From Rhyacophila brunnea (lineage: Eukaryota > Arthropoda > Insecta > Trichoptera > Rhyacophilidae): a DNA stretch of 64,000 nucleotides. Where the stretch lies: NCBI GenBank assembly GCA_022495005.1, contig JAGYXB010000110.1, forward strand, positions 62,001 through 126,000, read 5' to 3'. The notes under the pieces were generated by a model, which worked only from the letters and a program-made list of their open reading frames with translations, ran no database searches and was not told the origin of the DNA. Of this stretch, positions 1 through 12,639 are shown one piece after another (position 1 is the stretch's first letter; each line of letters begins with the position of its first letter). Made by a program: the position numbers and the translations under genes.

Positions 1-24
1 ATGACCACAAGATTTGTTATTTTT

Positions 25-585
25 GAAGTTATACTTCTTTTGGCGCGTTTGGGAAATCAGATCAGAGTGTATTTTCGGCGTGTGACATATAACACATAAT
101 TTATTTTTTCACACGAAAAAATCGCCCTCGATTGGATTCAAACCAACGATTGTTCGGTTATCAGCCGAACGCACTACCTTTTCGCCACAGTATGATAATG
201 CAATCGATTATACAGTATAATACTATAGTTTAGAATTGTTCCGTTGCCTAGGCAGTGTATTTATTATTGTCGGCCATTTGCAATTCCTTACGTAATCAAA
301 CGATTAAACGTCAGTGACAGTTGGTACTTTAAAAATAATAACAACCAGAAACCACTATATAAATTAGTAATATAATTTAAAGTGTATAGAAATAAACCAA
401 AGGCGATCCAACAAGCGGTCCTTTTTCTTGATTGTGTAATTTAACAAGATTTATATCTTATAATCTTAATCTTATCTTCTAATCTAATCTTAATCTTGTC
501 TTCTAATCTTAAGATATATAAGAGCTAGCCAAAGAATCTAGGTTATCACAAGTTTTGTTTTGTTACGCCAAAGAAGTATAACTTC
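25..585. mobile_element. Putative inverted-repeat DNA element
   Basis: A segment beginning GAAGTTATACTTCTTTTGGC (from 25) recurs inverted at 563-585 (TTACGCCAAAGAAGTATAAC). This gives terminal inverted repeats of about 20 bp around some 560 bp of AT-rich DNA without a coding region. A short TAATCTTAATCTT-type tandem run lies at about 462-515. I could not settle the target duplication, so the exact ends are uncertain. Confidence 0.4.
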
Positions 586-2110
586 TAACGCGCGTACATA
601 AATACACACACCGATTTTTTTTTTTTTTGTATTATTATCTCGGACACGTGAAACCCAAATTTATATTTATTCATTTGTTACCACTTACCTACCTACTGCT
701 GACTTGATTATCTCATCGATCCAAAGCACTTTGATCTCCCTCTCAGTATGCCATCATCCTTTGCAGTGCCAGCACTGAATAATGATAATTTTATTGTTTA
801 CTTCTGTTCTTCGAATGATCTACACCCCTCGAAATGGAAAATTTTACAAACCGGATGACTCAATAATTAGGTAGCTACCTACCTATCTGAATATAGTACT
901 TAGATAATTTTATTTGTCTGTAAATACATAAATTATATTTATCAGGGCACCCTGCGGAGTAAAAACAAAGAGAGAATTCAAAATATGAAAACAATTTTTC
1001 AAATTTAATCATTTATTCTGTAACATTAGGTGAACAATCAGATATTTAATAAATATATATTATAATAATTAATAGAGGTATTTATTGAAATCATTTTATT
1101 TCTCATCCTATGTGTTGTGAGAAATAATTACGTAGAAAAAATATAATTTTTAAAAGTAGGGACATATTGTGACAAATTAAATATCGTTGGGTTGGTACCT
1201 GTTTATTTTGTGTTTGTCAGTATGCAAAGAGTTTAGGCGGTGCAATGTAATACCCCGTTTACACGTGCATGGATGTACTGTGCACAGTAAGAAAATGTAT
1301 GTATTATCTTGCAGTTGACAAGATTGCGTACATAAATCAAACAAGATTGGAAGATTCTGAATTTCCAATGCGACAGTAAGATTATTTTCGATTTGCGTCT
1401 GCGCACTAGAGCGATCGTAGCGAACCTGCCGGCAAAAAAACGAACTAGGTACTCATTTTGAGCTCCGATTTTCAATACGACTTGTCAGAAAGTAGTATAA
1501 AATGACAACGTCGCGTTTCGCTTACTCTTGAATAATGAAATTAGAGAGACAGTCAGCACTTTTACGTATAAACAGTTATTGTCATGACAGTTTAAAATAA
1601 GCACAATTGCCAACAGTAATTCCATGCATGTGTACAGGAATATGATTCAAACGCTACACATTCTAATTCTAATAAATAAAATTACCTTTTATAATTGTTA
1701 ATTAAAGGACATTTGAGAACAATACCTTAATAACAGAATATTGTAACTTTAAAATTGAATATAATACAATCACATACCTATTTAACAATGTTATGCTATG
1801 TTAATTATTAGATCATATTATGTAAGTCTGACGGATAATTAAATTTTACAATATTATAATTCTTTATTATGATCCAAAAATGGTCACAGACAATATTCAC
1901 GAAACCATTGCAGGAGGCACCCAAGCAGAACGGTAGGTATTCAGGTGATCACACAAACGCCTATTGATTCATTTAATAATCCGAAAATATGTTAAACGTA
2001 AATTCCATTGCAAAAACAAATGACACCTCTTGTAAATTATTCAGGAACATTCCTCGCATAGGAGAGACAAAAAGATAATAATAATTGTCTTAACCAACAA
2101 CATACATTTT
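586..2110. other. AT-rich spacer, no gene seen
   Basis: No convincing coding region, RNA gene or complete transposon is visible. The short reading frames around 1177-1475 have low-complexity products. A GCGTCTGCGCA...AAACGAACTA stretch at about 1395-1447 resembles one at 7950-8002 and is probably a dispersed repeat. Confidence 0.5.
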
Positions 2111-2189
2111 ATTTATAAGCTAACGGATTGACTACATTTTTAATCAAATAAATCGCATTTTAAAGGCTTTTCACCACTACGAACTATTT

Positions 2190-2431
2190 CGCACCGTGAG
2201 TGTAAAACCAAGGCATCTGCAAATTTTTCAATTTCGAGATTAAATGCAAAACAACAGCAAAAGTCGTGATAATGAAAAGTGAAGTAACAGATGCAATAAA
2301 ATGGATAAGATATAAACCAAATATTATGAATTTTTTTTTAAACTATTTCTCCTAACAAAACAAAGACATCAAACCCTAATAAATCCAAAATATGTCTTTT
2401 GCAGATACCTTGGTTTTACACTCACGGTGCG
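2190..2431. mobile_element. 242-bp MITE with ATTT target duplication
   Basis: The ends are inverted copies: CGCACCGTGAGTGTAAAACC at the left and its complement at the right, extending into CAAGG/CCTTGG. ATTT flanks it at 2186-2189 and 2432-2435. Collapsing the duplication gives ACTATTTTATGG, which matches the zinc-finger consensus at that point, so the insertion into a finger exon is clear. There is no internal reading frame. Confidence 0.75.
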
Positions 2432-2448
2432 ATTTTATGGTTCCTTAA

Positions 2449-2795
2449 GGCTATACCTCAGCTGAGGCATGGTCTAAAAAGATCGTAACTATGCGACGCG
2501 CGGATTGTGCTAATGACTCGTGACGAACGGTACATACTTTGTCATAAAAATTCAACATGCGTCCTTAATTGTTTTGTTTATTGTTATATTACTAATAATA
2601 ATATTACATTGATTGACATATTTTCTTTTTCGAGTAAAGCCATAACGTCTATAATATAAGAACATATTCTTACGACGCCATCACACAAAAAATTAACGTG
2701 CTCTCATCTCAAATGCCGCTCGGCGATTGGTGACGAATGGGGAATTTCGTCCTACCTATTGTTGAAATTATTTGCTGTTTCACTTATGTATGCTC
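2449..2795. mobile_element. TTAA MITE, copy 1
   Basis: A 347-bp element between TTAA at 2445-2448 and TTAA at 2796-2799. Its left end GGCTATACCTCAGCTGAGGC matches, inverted, the right ends of copies at 15108-15437 and 22324-22672. Its right end has the GCTGTTTCACTTATG segment that corresponds to their left ends. TTAA target choice suggests piggyBac-type mobilisation; no transposase is present. Confidence 0.75.
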
Positions 2796-2944
2796 TTAAG
2801 CAAGTGGCATGATTAAATGTGTACTCAAAGATTTGTATTTGAAAGGTTTTTCTCAAACATATCCTTAAGATGTATTATAAAACTATTATATTATAATACA
2901 TTCGTGGCTGTTTGAAAATTTGTTACTACGTTAATCCAATAAAG

Positions 2945-3700
2945 TAAATAAAATAATATTCTTTTAAACCTTTCGCTCTAATGTTTTAGAACATGTACTT
3001 ATTTAACCGAAAAAAAACATTTTTTTAAAAGCGGTACATGTTCAAACACGCGCGTTACCATGACCTTACTCCCTACTTCATTTATCGTTTGTCAATTTAT
3101 GGGTACGGCCGTATGTTGTAGCTTAACCACTGGGAAATGCCAATAGAAATGGCTTATTTCAAAAAAATACTACCTTATTCTTAGGTCAATAATTATTATA
3201 AAGCAATCATTATTCGTAGAATGTTTATCACATTTGAATGGTCAAAGACATAGTTTATTATAAGTATCTTTAGAATTATCTTCAAGTGTGTTAATCGTGC
3301 TCATTTTTTGAATAATAAAATGCCTAATTCTTGTCAAATTTGGGATCACAAAGATTATAAAATATAATTTATTATCGTAAATATGTCACTATATAATATT
3401 AACATTAATTTTACTAATAGTTTTGTAAATGCGTTTAAAAATAATAAAACCAAAAAATCTTAACACCACTTCACATGGATGTACTGAAATATGACTACAT
3501 TCTAAAAGATTAGAGCAAGAGGTTTAAAAGAATACTATTTTATGTGAGAAAAATACTTTATGCAGTCATCAAATGTTTAAAATAAATATAAAGGATAATA
3601 AGGCTTCAACATTATATAAATAGATTATCTACAACGTTTAAGGAATGTCCAGAGCTACGCTCTGAAAATACTATAAAAGCTTCATTTTGACCTACGCGTA
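2945..3700. mobile_element. Fold-back element copy with truncated left arm
   Basis: This matches the right arm and centre of the fold-back at 30288-31679 (the GGTACATGTTCAAACACGCG centre, the AAGGATAATAAGGCTTCAA segment, the AATGTCCAG end), with only a short part of the left arm at about 2945-2992. It lies within decayed zinc-finger sequence downstream of gene A, so it also landed in the old last exon. Confidence 0.7.
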
Positions 3701-3717
3701 TTTTGTGACCATTGATC

Positions 3718-3896
3718 GTAACCATTTTTGAGCTTTTAATTAGCTAGATACTACGCATTTATATACAGATAAAACACATTTGAAAGGTTTTTCACCACTG
3801 TGACCAATTTTATGTAATTTTAATAACCTATGAAGTGTCGCACGGATTGGATACGTCTATAATGCAATGTTATGCACACTAGTAATTACAAGTATC
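3718..3896 (-). pseudogene. Decayed fingers beyond the stop codon of gene A
   Basis: Directly after the gene A stop the same frame continues with D-T-C-N-Y, the start of a normal finger lacking its first cysteine, and then stops again. Further finger remnants, including a linker-like stretch at about 3775-3815, follow. The array was formerly longer and was cut by a nonsense change. Confidence 0.75.
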
Positions 3897-5045
3897 TCAT
3901 TTGAAAGGGTTTTCACCAATGTGAACCATTTTATGATTCCTTAAACTAACGGAGTGATTACATCTGTAATCACATGAATCGCATTTAAACGGCTTTGCAG
4001 CACTATGTACCAAATTATGAGTTTTTAAGTTACGGGAACTTGCACATTTGTAATCGCATACGTCGCATTTAAAAGGCTTTTCGCCGGTATGAACCATTTT
4101 ATGTGATTTTAACCCACTAAGTGTCGCATTTTTGTAGTCACATGAATCACAAGTGAAAGGCTTTTCACCACTATGAACCATTTGATGTCTTTTTAACATA
4201 CTAAATGTCACAGTTTTGTAATCACAAGAATCGCAAGTGAAAGGCTTTTCACCACTATGGGACATTTTATGTGATTTTAACCGACTAAGCGTCACAGTTT
4301 TATAGTTACACAAATCGCAAGTGAACGGCTTTTCACCACTATGAACCATTTTATGTTTTCTTAAACTAGCAGAATGGTTACTTCTGTAATCACATGACTC
4401 GCATTTAAAAGGCTTTTCACCACAGTGAACCATTTTATGAGTCTTTAAATTAGCGAATATTGCACATTTGTAATCACATGTATCGCATTTGAAAGGGTTT
4501 TCACCAGTATGGATCATCTTATGATTCTTCAAACTAACGGATTGAATACATTTGTAATCACATGAATCGCATTTAAAAGGCTTTTCACCACTATGCACCA
4601 TTTTATGAGTCTTTAAGTTACCGGAAGTCGCACATTTGTAATCACAGGCGTCGCATTTGAAAGGCTTTTCACCACTGTGAACCATTTTATGTATTTTTAA
4701 TTTACTAGATGATACAGATTTGTAGTCACATGATTCGCATTTGAAATTCTTTCCACCGCTGTGATACATTATATTAGTTATTTTATAGTTGCCATCGTTG
4801 AAAACAGATTTGTTGGTTTTACATTTATTTTTATCGACTTCTTTATCACTTGCAAGGGCAATTTCCTTTTTGATATCGTGTACATGGATCTCGATTTCAT
4901 CATACGGCAGAAAAGATTGATTCTCATACATGTCAGATGGTGAATCTTGAAATTGGTCACGCTTGATTTTGTGGGCTTTTTCTACTGATAATCCATTATG
5001 TTTAACACCAACTTCTCTTTCGTATTTCAATATTAATGGCATCTC
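3897..5045 (-). CDS. Gene A, last exon: ten-finger C2H2 protein
   Basis: This exon encodes 382 residues. It starts after an acceptor TTTTAAG directly before GAG ATG, so the Met is internal and the protein is about 463 residues when joined to 5923-6024 and 14263-14403. An acidic stretch carries IKKE, a SUMO-type motif. Ten C-x2-C-x12-H-x3-H fingers joined by HSGEKPF-type linkers follow, most starting CDSCDYK. Arrays like this bind DNA in the nucleus; the target is unknown. The separate N-terminal finger (CGVCF) seen in B-F is missing here. The frame ends at PFK-TGA, where TGA replaces the TGC of the next finger's first cysteine. It may be a functional shortened protein or a young pseudogene. 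The exon structure is strong; the function is inferred. Confidence 0.85.
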   Translation of the reverse strand, partial: EMPLILKYEREVGVKHNGLSVEKAHKIKRDQFQDSPSDMYENQSFLPYDEIEIHVHDIKKEIALASDKEVDKNKCKTNKSVFNDGNYKITNIMYHSGGKNFKCESCDYKSVSSSKLKIHKMVHSGEKPFKCDACDYKCATSGNLKTHKMVHSGEKPFKCDSCDYKCIQSVSLKNHKMIHTGENPFKCDTCDYKCAIFANLKTHKMVHCGEKPFKCESCDYRSNHSASLRKHKMVHSGEKPFTCDLCNYKTVTLSRLKSHKMSHSGEKPFTCDSCDYKTVTFSMLKRHQMVHSGEKPFTCDSCDYKNATLSGLKSHKMVHTGEKPFKCDVCDYKCASSRNLKTHNLVHSAAKPFKCDSCDYRCNHSVSLRNHKMVHIGENPFK

Positions 5046-5922
5046 CTTAAAATAAAATAAAAATGAATGTATATACCTACATAATAGTCAAGACTGCATA
5101 CGATACAAGAAAAGAATTCGCAACAGTTAAACCAACAATGAATCCCAGTTCAATAGACAAACCTGACAAATTCACATGTGTTGTATTTTGAATCTATTAA
5201 GTAGCTACTACTACACTAATGATGTATCCAGTGTATTTGAGAGTTGTGCCTTGTTTATTACAGTTATCTTACAATAATTAACTAGGTAGGTAGGTACCAT
5301 AATATTTTGAAGAATGCAGAATGCTTCCAATTGGATATTTTAATGCCAGATACAGCAGTAGGTACCTATTTTTGCGGTCGTTTAGCGGAGATATTTTATC
5401 GTAATCTTACGTAAATCCATCTTATCTCTCCATGAGAAATATTGCGCTTTGTAAGCGAAATAGGTACGAGGCATTGTATCAGTTACCTACTATCTAGATT
5501 ATAGACTAGGGATCAAAATTATACGTATTTTGTAAACAGCACGACTAAGGACTATTTTTAAAGTTCGCAAATGTTTTACAGAGTCTACATAATGAACGAG
5601 GGCCTCAAGCAAACGTTTGTTGTAATGAATGCATTATTAAAATGATAAATAATAAAAATAAAATCGGTTAACTAGCTTATAAAGAATTTGGGAATCTCAT
5701 ACATACAGCCCTGAATCTTCGGACCAACAATTTTAAACAAACATTAGATGATACTAATTCCAGTACCAATGTTGATTTTAGTGATCACAACAAACCACAA
5801 GGCAGTACAAAGAGATACGTGATAATAAGCTCCGTACTAGATTAAATTCGTTAATAGTAAAACACTGAATATCAAAGGCCCCGTAAATAAAAACCCCGAA
5901 AGTACATGTGCAATCAATATAC
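5046..5922. other. Intron 2 of gene A
   Basis: The spacer between the last exon and exon 2 is AT-rich with no gene. Its left part (ATTCGCAACAGTTAAACC, then a CCAGT...GATTTTAGTG stretch) is recognisable in the same intron of genes B to F and marks the paralogy. Confidence 0.6.
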
Positions 5923-6024
5923 CTGCTTAATAGGATAGCATTCCGAGTAAGAACATCCAGGTAGCGGATCGTTATAGCTTAATGGAGACATTGTCTTTTG
6001 AACAAACTCGGCATTGCAGTCTTG
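5923..6024 (-). CDS. Gene A, exon 2
   Basis: An internal coding exon of 102 bp (34 codons), phase 0 at both ends. The acceptor is GTTTTCAG before CAAGAC and the donor is GCAG followed by GTATAT. The peptide starts QDCNAEF, keeps the family core DPLPGCSYSE and ends PIKQ. Relative to the 105-bp paralogues it lacks one codon near the start. It has no known domain; conservation across eight copies in the window supports it as real coding sequence. Confidence 0.8.
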
Positions 6025-6587
6025 CTGAAAACGTAACAATAATTGTTATATAAACTAGAAAAGGAAAAAAATATATAACTAACATTCATATATAAGTGGA
6101 ACCTATTATTTAGCCCGTGATTGAAATAGGAATATTTGGACGATTTGAGTGAAAGTTTATATCGAAGGCATTCGATTATAAACAAAGTGACAGACAATTT
6201 AAACAATATATTATCATAAGTAGCCAAATAAAATACATTTACATTTTTCGAAAAAAACTGAGGAATAAGTTTAGGTGGACGTTGTTTTATAAATTATTAA
6301 AATAGGGTCTGCTTAACTCATCCGGTGTACTTCCTTGTACCTATCTAATTTATCTACTCATATATCTCTTTTTTTATGTAATACTGTTATATTTATATAT
6401 CTTTGTTTCTAAATGTCATGTTGTGAACGTCTTAAACTTATAATTTGTAATGTCCACTATATGTTAAAAAAAAAAAAATAATTGAAATTGAAAATTAAAA
6501 TGATCATCAATTGACAAACACTGTGTGAGTTCCCTAAAGACATTAAATTTAACATACATAATTTTAAAACACCTCAGATAGTATACC

Positions 6588-6995
6588 CATGGCCCCCACA
6601 ATCTGAAGCGGGCCCCCAGGCCAGGATCTTTGGCGGGCCCCACTACCCATCACGAAGGTTAAAGGCATACTGACGCTCTACAGTGGCGTTTTCTAAATGG
6701 TGTTCGAGGTCAATAAAAATTCAGTGTATTTTTAGCGATTTTTAACACATCTAATTATGGAGTTGTCGAGTATCAACACACAATAAGCAAAAATTGCATC
6801 GCACAACCATACTTTTATTTTTGAATAGTAATAACCCCGAAGTCAAATAGCACCGCAGGCGACTTTTTTTTACTAAAAGGGCATATTTTAGATGTGTGTT
6901 TATCTAAATTATGTGGTCCACCCGCCACGCCGGGCACCCCTGAACCCGGGCCCCTAGGCTAGAACCCTGTCAGCCCCCCTCTTATGGGGGCCATG
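6588..6995. mobile_element. 408-bp GC-rich-ended element with 8-bp duplication
   Basis: The ends are CATGGCCCCCA at the left and the complementary GGGGGCCATG at the right, flanked by AGTATACC at 6580-6587 and 6996-7003. The body contains GC-rich stretches (GGCGGGCCCC, GAACCCGGGCCCC) that stand out from the AT-rich surroundings. A relative lies at 61996-62241 and a fragment at about 56305-56345. The 8-bp duplication suggests a hAT-type element. Confidence 0.7.
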
Positions 6996-7004
6996 AGTAT
7001 ACCC

Positions 7005-8445
7005 ACCTACTAGAAAATAAATATTTGAAAAAAAACTACGTCCGATGGGTGCTTTATCAATTTTATTAAGCTACGGACGTTCTAACCAATTACTACAAAA
7101 TTAACGAGTATTTTTTCATAAAATGGTGACGAATCAAATAAGGTTAATTTTAGCAATAGAGGTGTGTGTTTTAAATCAAGGTATCTATTAGGTACCTTAA
7201 TTCCATACCGACGCCCGGACCACTCCTAATGTTAGTTATAACGTACATGCACTTGCTAATAATTATAAGAACAATCCTTTTTATTGAACGAATAATTCAC
7301 AAGGTTTAAGAATGTAGCATTCTTTATATAGAACATACATAATTTAAGTATGCAGAGTAGTGGGTACCTATATACTTACTAGAAAAAATCTTGTTTAAAA
7401 AAATATGATGGACTTGAACCTTGATTACTGGATTCTCGACACACTGGCTCTGTGGGTAATACAATAATGAAGACGGCCCAGCTGCCAACACTTGGTCCAT
7501 GGCAACTGGCTTGGTAGGTAGTAATCAGTATAATTTAAAGAATATCCATTGTATTGAAAACCAAATGTCCCACTTGCCATATTAGTTATTAATTAATATA
7601 AAACCAGATTTTAATATAAATCGTTACTTTAGCAATATGTATAGGAAATATAATTATAAAATCCTTATCATATTGCAATAATTTGAAGCGACTAACGAAA
7701 TATCCGCACGAAAAAATAAATGAATATCGTTTTGAGGTTATGTTAGCAATTTTACAGTCAAGGGAAAGTGGTTTAAGAGTCAATGACATTGAGCTACTTT
7801 ACGAGCTGCTAGTTCGCAAATTTACAATCTGCCTGTAAAGTCACCCAGCGTCATCATTGAACAAGCTATCAAGCAGAATGTAAACAATCTACCGAGAAAA
7901 GTTGAAAGCCGGTCAACTTTACACGCTACACGCCGGCGTGTGGGCTTACTGCGTCTGCGCAGTACAGCGTAGTAGTGACCTCTCGGTAAAAAAAACGAAC
8001 TACGTTCTGTCAAAATAGTCGCTGGCATGTTGGCTTCTCAGCGAATGGAAAGTTTTGTATGTCATCATCACAATCGAAATAGCTGAATCGCCCGCTTTTA
8101 AATTCGCCAACAAACAGCTCGTAAAGTAGCTGAATGTAATTGACGCATTACGTGCCGAGTGAAAACAGTTTTGAGACTTTTTGAAACATGTACGGTCCTA
8201 TAACCTCAGCTATCATATAAAAATGTTTCATAGATGTATAAAAACTTGTTTTCAAACATTTGTCAAAAATGCAATATTTATGCGATACATTTATACAGTT
8301 GCCCACATTTGGTATTCCATCTGGGATGGACAACATGTGCATATGAGCTGACAAACACGGGTCTGCGACATGATTGCAAGAGAGAATGAGCCGGCTCGCA
8401 CTAACAACTCGCCTCGTGTGCTTGACAGCCATAAATCAAAACTTC
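7005..8445. other. Intron 1 homology block of gene A with SINE remnants
   Basis: Holds degraded tRNA-related SINE pieces (about 7035-7080 and 7380-7480) and then a block shared with the other genes: AATATCGTTTTGAGGTTATG at about 7723, and a TATTCCATCTGGGATGGACA...CTGACAAACACGGGT region at 8310-8365. The same block lies downstream of first exons at 36600-37450, 45640-46090, 47800-48120, 54170-54570, 57890-58380 and 63820-63920. No gene is seen. Confidence 0.6.
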
Positions 8446-8853
8446 CGAGACCGGCTGGTTAGGCTGCGCGCACACGGCAAAGCGAAGTTTCGGATTCATC
8501 CGCCAAACGACGTTTGCGTTTTATTTGCGTTTTATTTGCGAGCCGATTGCGTTTTAAATGCGTGTCAAATGCGTCAATATTTCGACAATGCTGTCCAAGA
8601 GAAAACACGGTTTTCAAGGGGATTCATAAACGCCTTTTTTGAAACTGCACCCTGCTGCGAGAGTATTTATCTTTCATTACAGTGGCGTACAAGGGTAAAT
8701 AAATCAATATAAAATCAGTACGTAATATTGCATTATACCTACATTTATTTTCCCACTATTGCTTCTTTTGGAGCTGGACTGTTTTATATCGATAGCGTTT
8801 TGAAAATTACCTATTATTGTGCCTATTATGTATCATCATAAACTTTGTCTGAT

Positions 8854-10582
8854 CAATACTATCGACCGAGGGTACTTGATGGAGTTTGAATTTAAATTCT
8901 AATTGATTTAAGTTTTGTACTATTATTATTTATTAATACAATAAAAAAAGATTATAAGTTAATACACGAAGAAAGGGTAAAAACCTTATTACCTAGATAC
9001 CTACTAAGTAAAGGATTAAGTACAAAAACATAATATTTTGAATAATTTGAATATTTGCAGTATTCTAAAAACCTGTTGTAAATACTATTAATACATTCGG
9101 TAGGTAAGCAGTTTTACAAAATATAATAAAAAGTTGTGACACAGCACAGCTATGAGAAGAAGTATTTCACGAGAAGAAAGGCTCGCCATATCTATACGGT
9201 AAACTAAACTATTATTATTTATTTTGTAGTATGTACTTATTTAATTAATTTTTTTATTAGTTGACACTGTCATCTTCTATAGATACACTAAAATGGAAAC
9301 GGGTACTAATAATAATATATTGAAGTGAGAATAATGAATACCCACCTACTACTATTGATAGGTATGTGCCTGTGTACTTGTATCGGTACAAGTATATTTA
9401 TATTAATTATTGTTTTTTTGTTATAATATATTAGTTGCGATTAATTGACAATAAAATTTAGATAATTTATCTATTTAGCCGCTACAGTACCATATTATTC
9501 AATTACATATTCAAAAAAAGTTGGTAGTTATGAATTCAAAACACCTTTCATAAAAAATAGATTGAAATATTAGTAGGTATACCATCATCAATACTATCAA
9601 CCGAGGGTACTTGATGGAGTTTGAATTTAAATTCTAATTGATTTAAGTTTTGTACTATTATTATTTATTAATACAATAAAAAAAGATTATAAGTTAATAC
9701 ACGAAGAAAGGGTAAAACCTTATTACCTAGATACCTACTAAGTAAAGGATTAAGTACAAAAACATAATATTTTGAATAATTTGAATATTTGCAGTATTCT
9801 AAAAACCTGTTGTAAATACTATTAATACATTCGGTAGGTAAGCAGTTTTACAAAATATAATAAAAAGTTGTGACACAGCACAGCTATGAGAAAAAGTATT
9901 TCACGAGAAGAAAGGCTCGCCATATCTATACGGTAAACTAAACTATTATTATTTATTTTGTAGTATGTACTTATTTAATTAATTTTTTTATTAGTTGACA
10001 CTGTCATCTTCTATAGATACACTAAAATGGAAACGGGTACTAATAATAATATATTGAAGTGAGAATAATGAATACCCACCTACTACTATTGATAGGTATG
10101 TGCTTGTGTACTTGTATCGGTACAAGTATATTTATATTAATTATTGTTTTTTTGTTATAATATATTAGTTGCGATTAATTGACAATAAAATTTTGATAAT
10201 TTATCTATTTAGCCGCTACAGTACCATATTATTCAATTACATATTCAAAAAAAGTTGGTAGTTATGAATTCAAAACACCTTTCATAAAAAATAGATTGAA
10301 ATATTAGTAGGTATACCATCATCAATACTATCAACCCAGGGTACTTGATGGAGTTTGAATTTAAATTCTAATTGATTTAAGTTTTGTACTATTATTATTT
10401 ATTAATACAATAAAAAAAGATTATAAGTTAATACACGAAGAAAGGGTAAAAACCTTATTACCTAGATACCTACTAAGTAAAGGATTAAGTACAAAAACAT
10501 AATATTTTGAATAATTTGAATATTTGCAGTGTTTCTAAAAAAACCCGTTGTAAATACGATTAATACATTCGGTAGGTAAGCG
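8854..10582. repeat. Direct tandem repeat, unit about 735 bp
   Basis: The sequence from CAATACTATC at 8854 recurs at 9589 and 10323 with very few differences, giving periods of 735 and 734 bp. The third unit keeps about 260 bp before diverging and resumes at about 11025-11345 in a more divergent form. Each unit contains the palindromic CTTGTATCGGTACAAG. Confidence 0.85.
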
Positions 10583-12639
10583 TATTAAAATGTCATTTCT
10601 CGTAAACAATAGTTTTCTCGTTGTGCAATATGTTGGGAGTTTAATAATATTAACTAATGAGAGATGTCACCAACTGTAACTACTCACTAAATAAAAAAAA
10701 CGAATAAACAATGTTAAGGTATAGTTCGTAATATGCAAATTTAAATAATTTTTGATGAATACCTATATACCTATACCGAAAATATTTATATAAGTACCTA
10801 TAGATACGTATTGAATTACCCACCTACCTATTCATATTATATGAAATACATATTTAAAATAACACCATTCTTTTGGGAAGAATACAAGTAGGTATGCATT
10901 TGGTTATATTCGATATTAAATAAGTATGTATCTTTAATAGAATCATGCCTCCTTTTTAGTAGTAGAATCTTTATGTAGGTATCGAATCTATAAAATATTT
11001 TTATTAAATTTAATCTGTTTTTAAGCGTGAAGGCTCGCCATAACTATAAGGTAAACTAAACCATTATTATTTATTTTGTAGTAAGTATGTACTTCTTTAA
11101 TTATTTTTTTTATTAGTTGACACTTTTATCTTCTATAGATACACTAAAATGGAAACGGGTGCCAATAATAACATATTGAAGTGAGAATAATGAATACCTT
11201 CCTACTACTATCGATAGGTATGTTCCTGTGTACTTGTGTAGGTACATGTATATTTATATTAATTATTGTTTTCGTGTTATAATATATTATTTGCGATTAA
11301 TTGATAACAAAATTTAGATAATTTATCTATTCACCCGCTACAGTAAAATCTATAAAATATTTTAATTAAATTATATCTGTTGCTCTACATTGCATGAACG
11401 CCACTGAAGCAATGGAGTAATTAATTATGTCATACAATACGTGCCATGAATATACTACCTACCACATGTTCTTTTAAATCTTCCCATTTAGGCCAAGACC
11501 GAACTTTTGAAAGCTGAAATTTATGGGGGCGCGTATTAAGAAATATTACTGATTAACCACATAATTATGTTCAGAAAGGCCTAATAAATTTTATTTACCA
11601 ATGACAAACTCATGACCGGATGAGTGGGTATTTTTCATTAAAAACTTGGGTATAATGTAAAGGTTAAAGCCTACGCAATCTGCACCTAGCACATTGTCAT
11701 ATATAATAATATGAAGAATGTTAAATCTCAGTCGGTTCCATGACAAAACAGGACAGTGACAAAACAGAACATGACAAAACAGAACACCTGGAGAAAACCT
11801 GGCTGTTCTGTTTTATCATGTTCTGTATTGTTATTGTTGTCGAAGTCATGATGAATTGTTTGCAACCAGAAAGATTCACTTGAATGATTAATGCTTATTT
11901 GGACTATGTCTGCATTTGCGTATAGCTAACAAAAATCCGCATGAAAGTCATTAAAAATAATTTCTACACTATGAAAATATCATCAAATTAAAAAACGCTT
12001 TCGATATAATATAACAGAATTCTATTCCAAATCAAGCAATAGTGGAAAAAATAAATATAGTTAAAATGGTAAAAAAGAAATACTTAATAATTATGTAGGT
12101 AATGTTTACATATTATATTTTTATATTTTATTTATCTTAGTTCGCCACTGGCGACAAAAAAAAGGTTTTTTTTAATTCTTCGGATAGTGCAATAAATAAA
12201 TTCTTACATAATAACACTAACGGTGAAAACAAAAAGTACTAATATCCATAATAGCTATAAGTTGGCGAACACAATAAGGCACATATTGTATGACATAATT
12301 TATTACTTTAGTCCGAAAAAATTAAAAAAATCTTCCTTCTTTCTTAATTAGTGTCATCAAGAATTTCACAGTGGCGTTAATGCAATGGGGAAAACAGATA
12401 TAATTTAATTAAAATATTTTATAGGTTTTTTGTATATAATTTGTTAGAACAATGTAATATATTATTATACCTATTGTATCTTTTATTAAATAAACATTTA
12501 AAACATATTATTCATAAACATTTGAAATATCTCCCCTTAAAATCTGTTCATATTTCCAATAGAATATTATTGCTTAGAATTCAATAGCTACATATTAAAA
12601 AGATAGCTATTGTAATGAGACTATATCAGGTAATTTCGT

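Larger units (their letters stand above)
2115..2865 (-). pseudogene. C2H2 zinc-finger array remnant split by two MITEs
   Basis: Fragments read on the minus strand as degraded fingers of the same type as the downstream genes: a linker-like stretch at about 2155-2185, a 17-bp piece at 2432-2448 and another at 2796-2862. Removing the two inserted elements (2190-2431 and 2449-2795) and one copy of each target duplication restores a continuous finger-like sequence. This is probably the far 3' part of gene A's original last exon, now beyond its stop codon. It carries frameshifts and lost cysteines, so it is not translated as a finger array. Confidence 0.7.

Noticed and set aside
8374..8712. 112-codon frame, with a relative at 13517-13926
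   Set aside because: Both lie across the inverted ends of the composite element; the repeat explains the similarity.
8854..10582. CRISPR-like or satellite array
   Set aside because: Only three long units of 735 bp, without short repeats or spacers. It belongs to the composite transposon.
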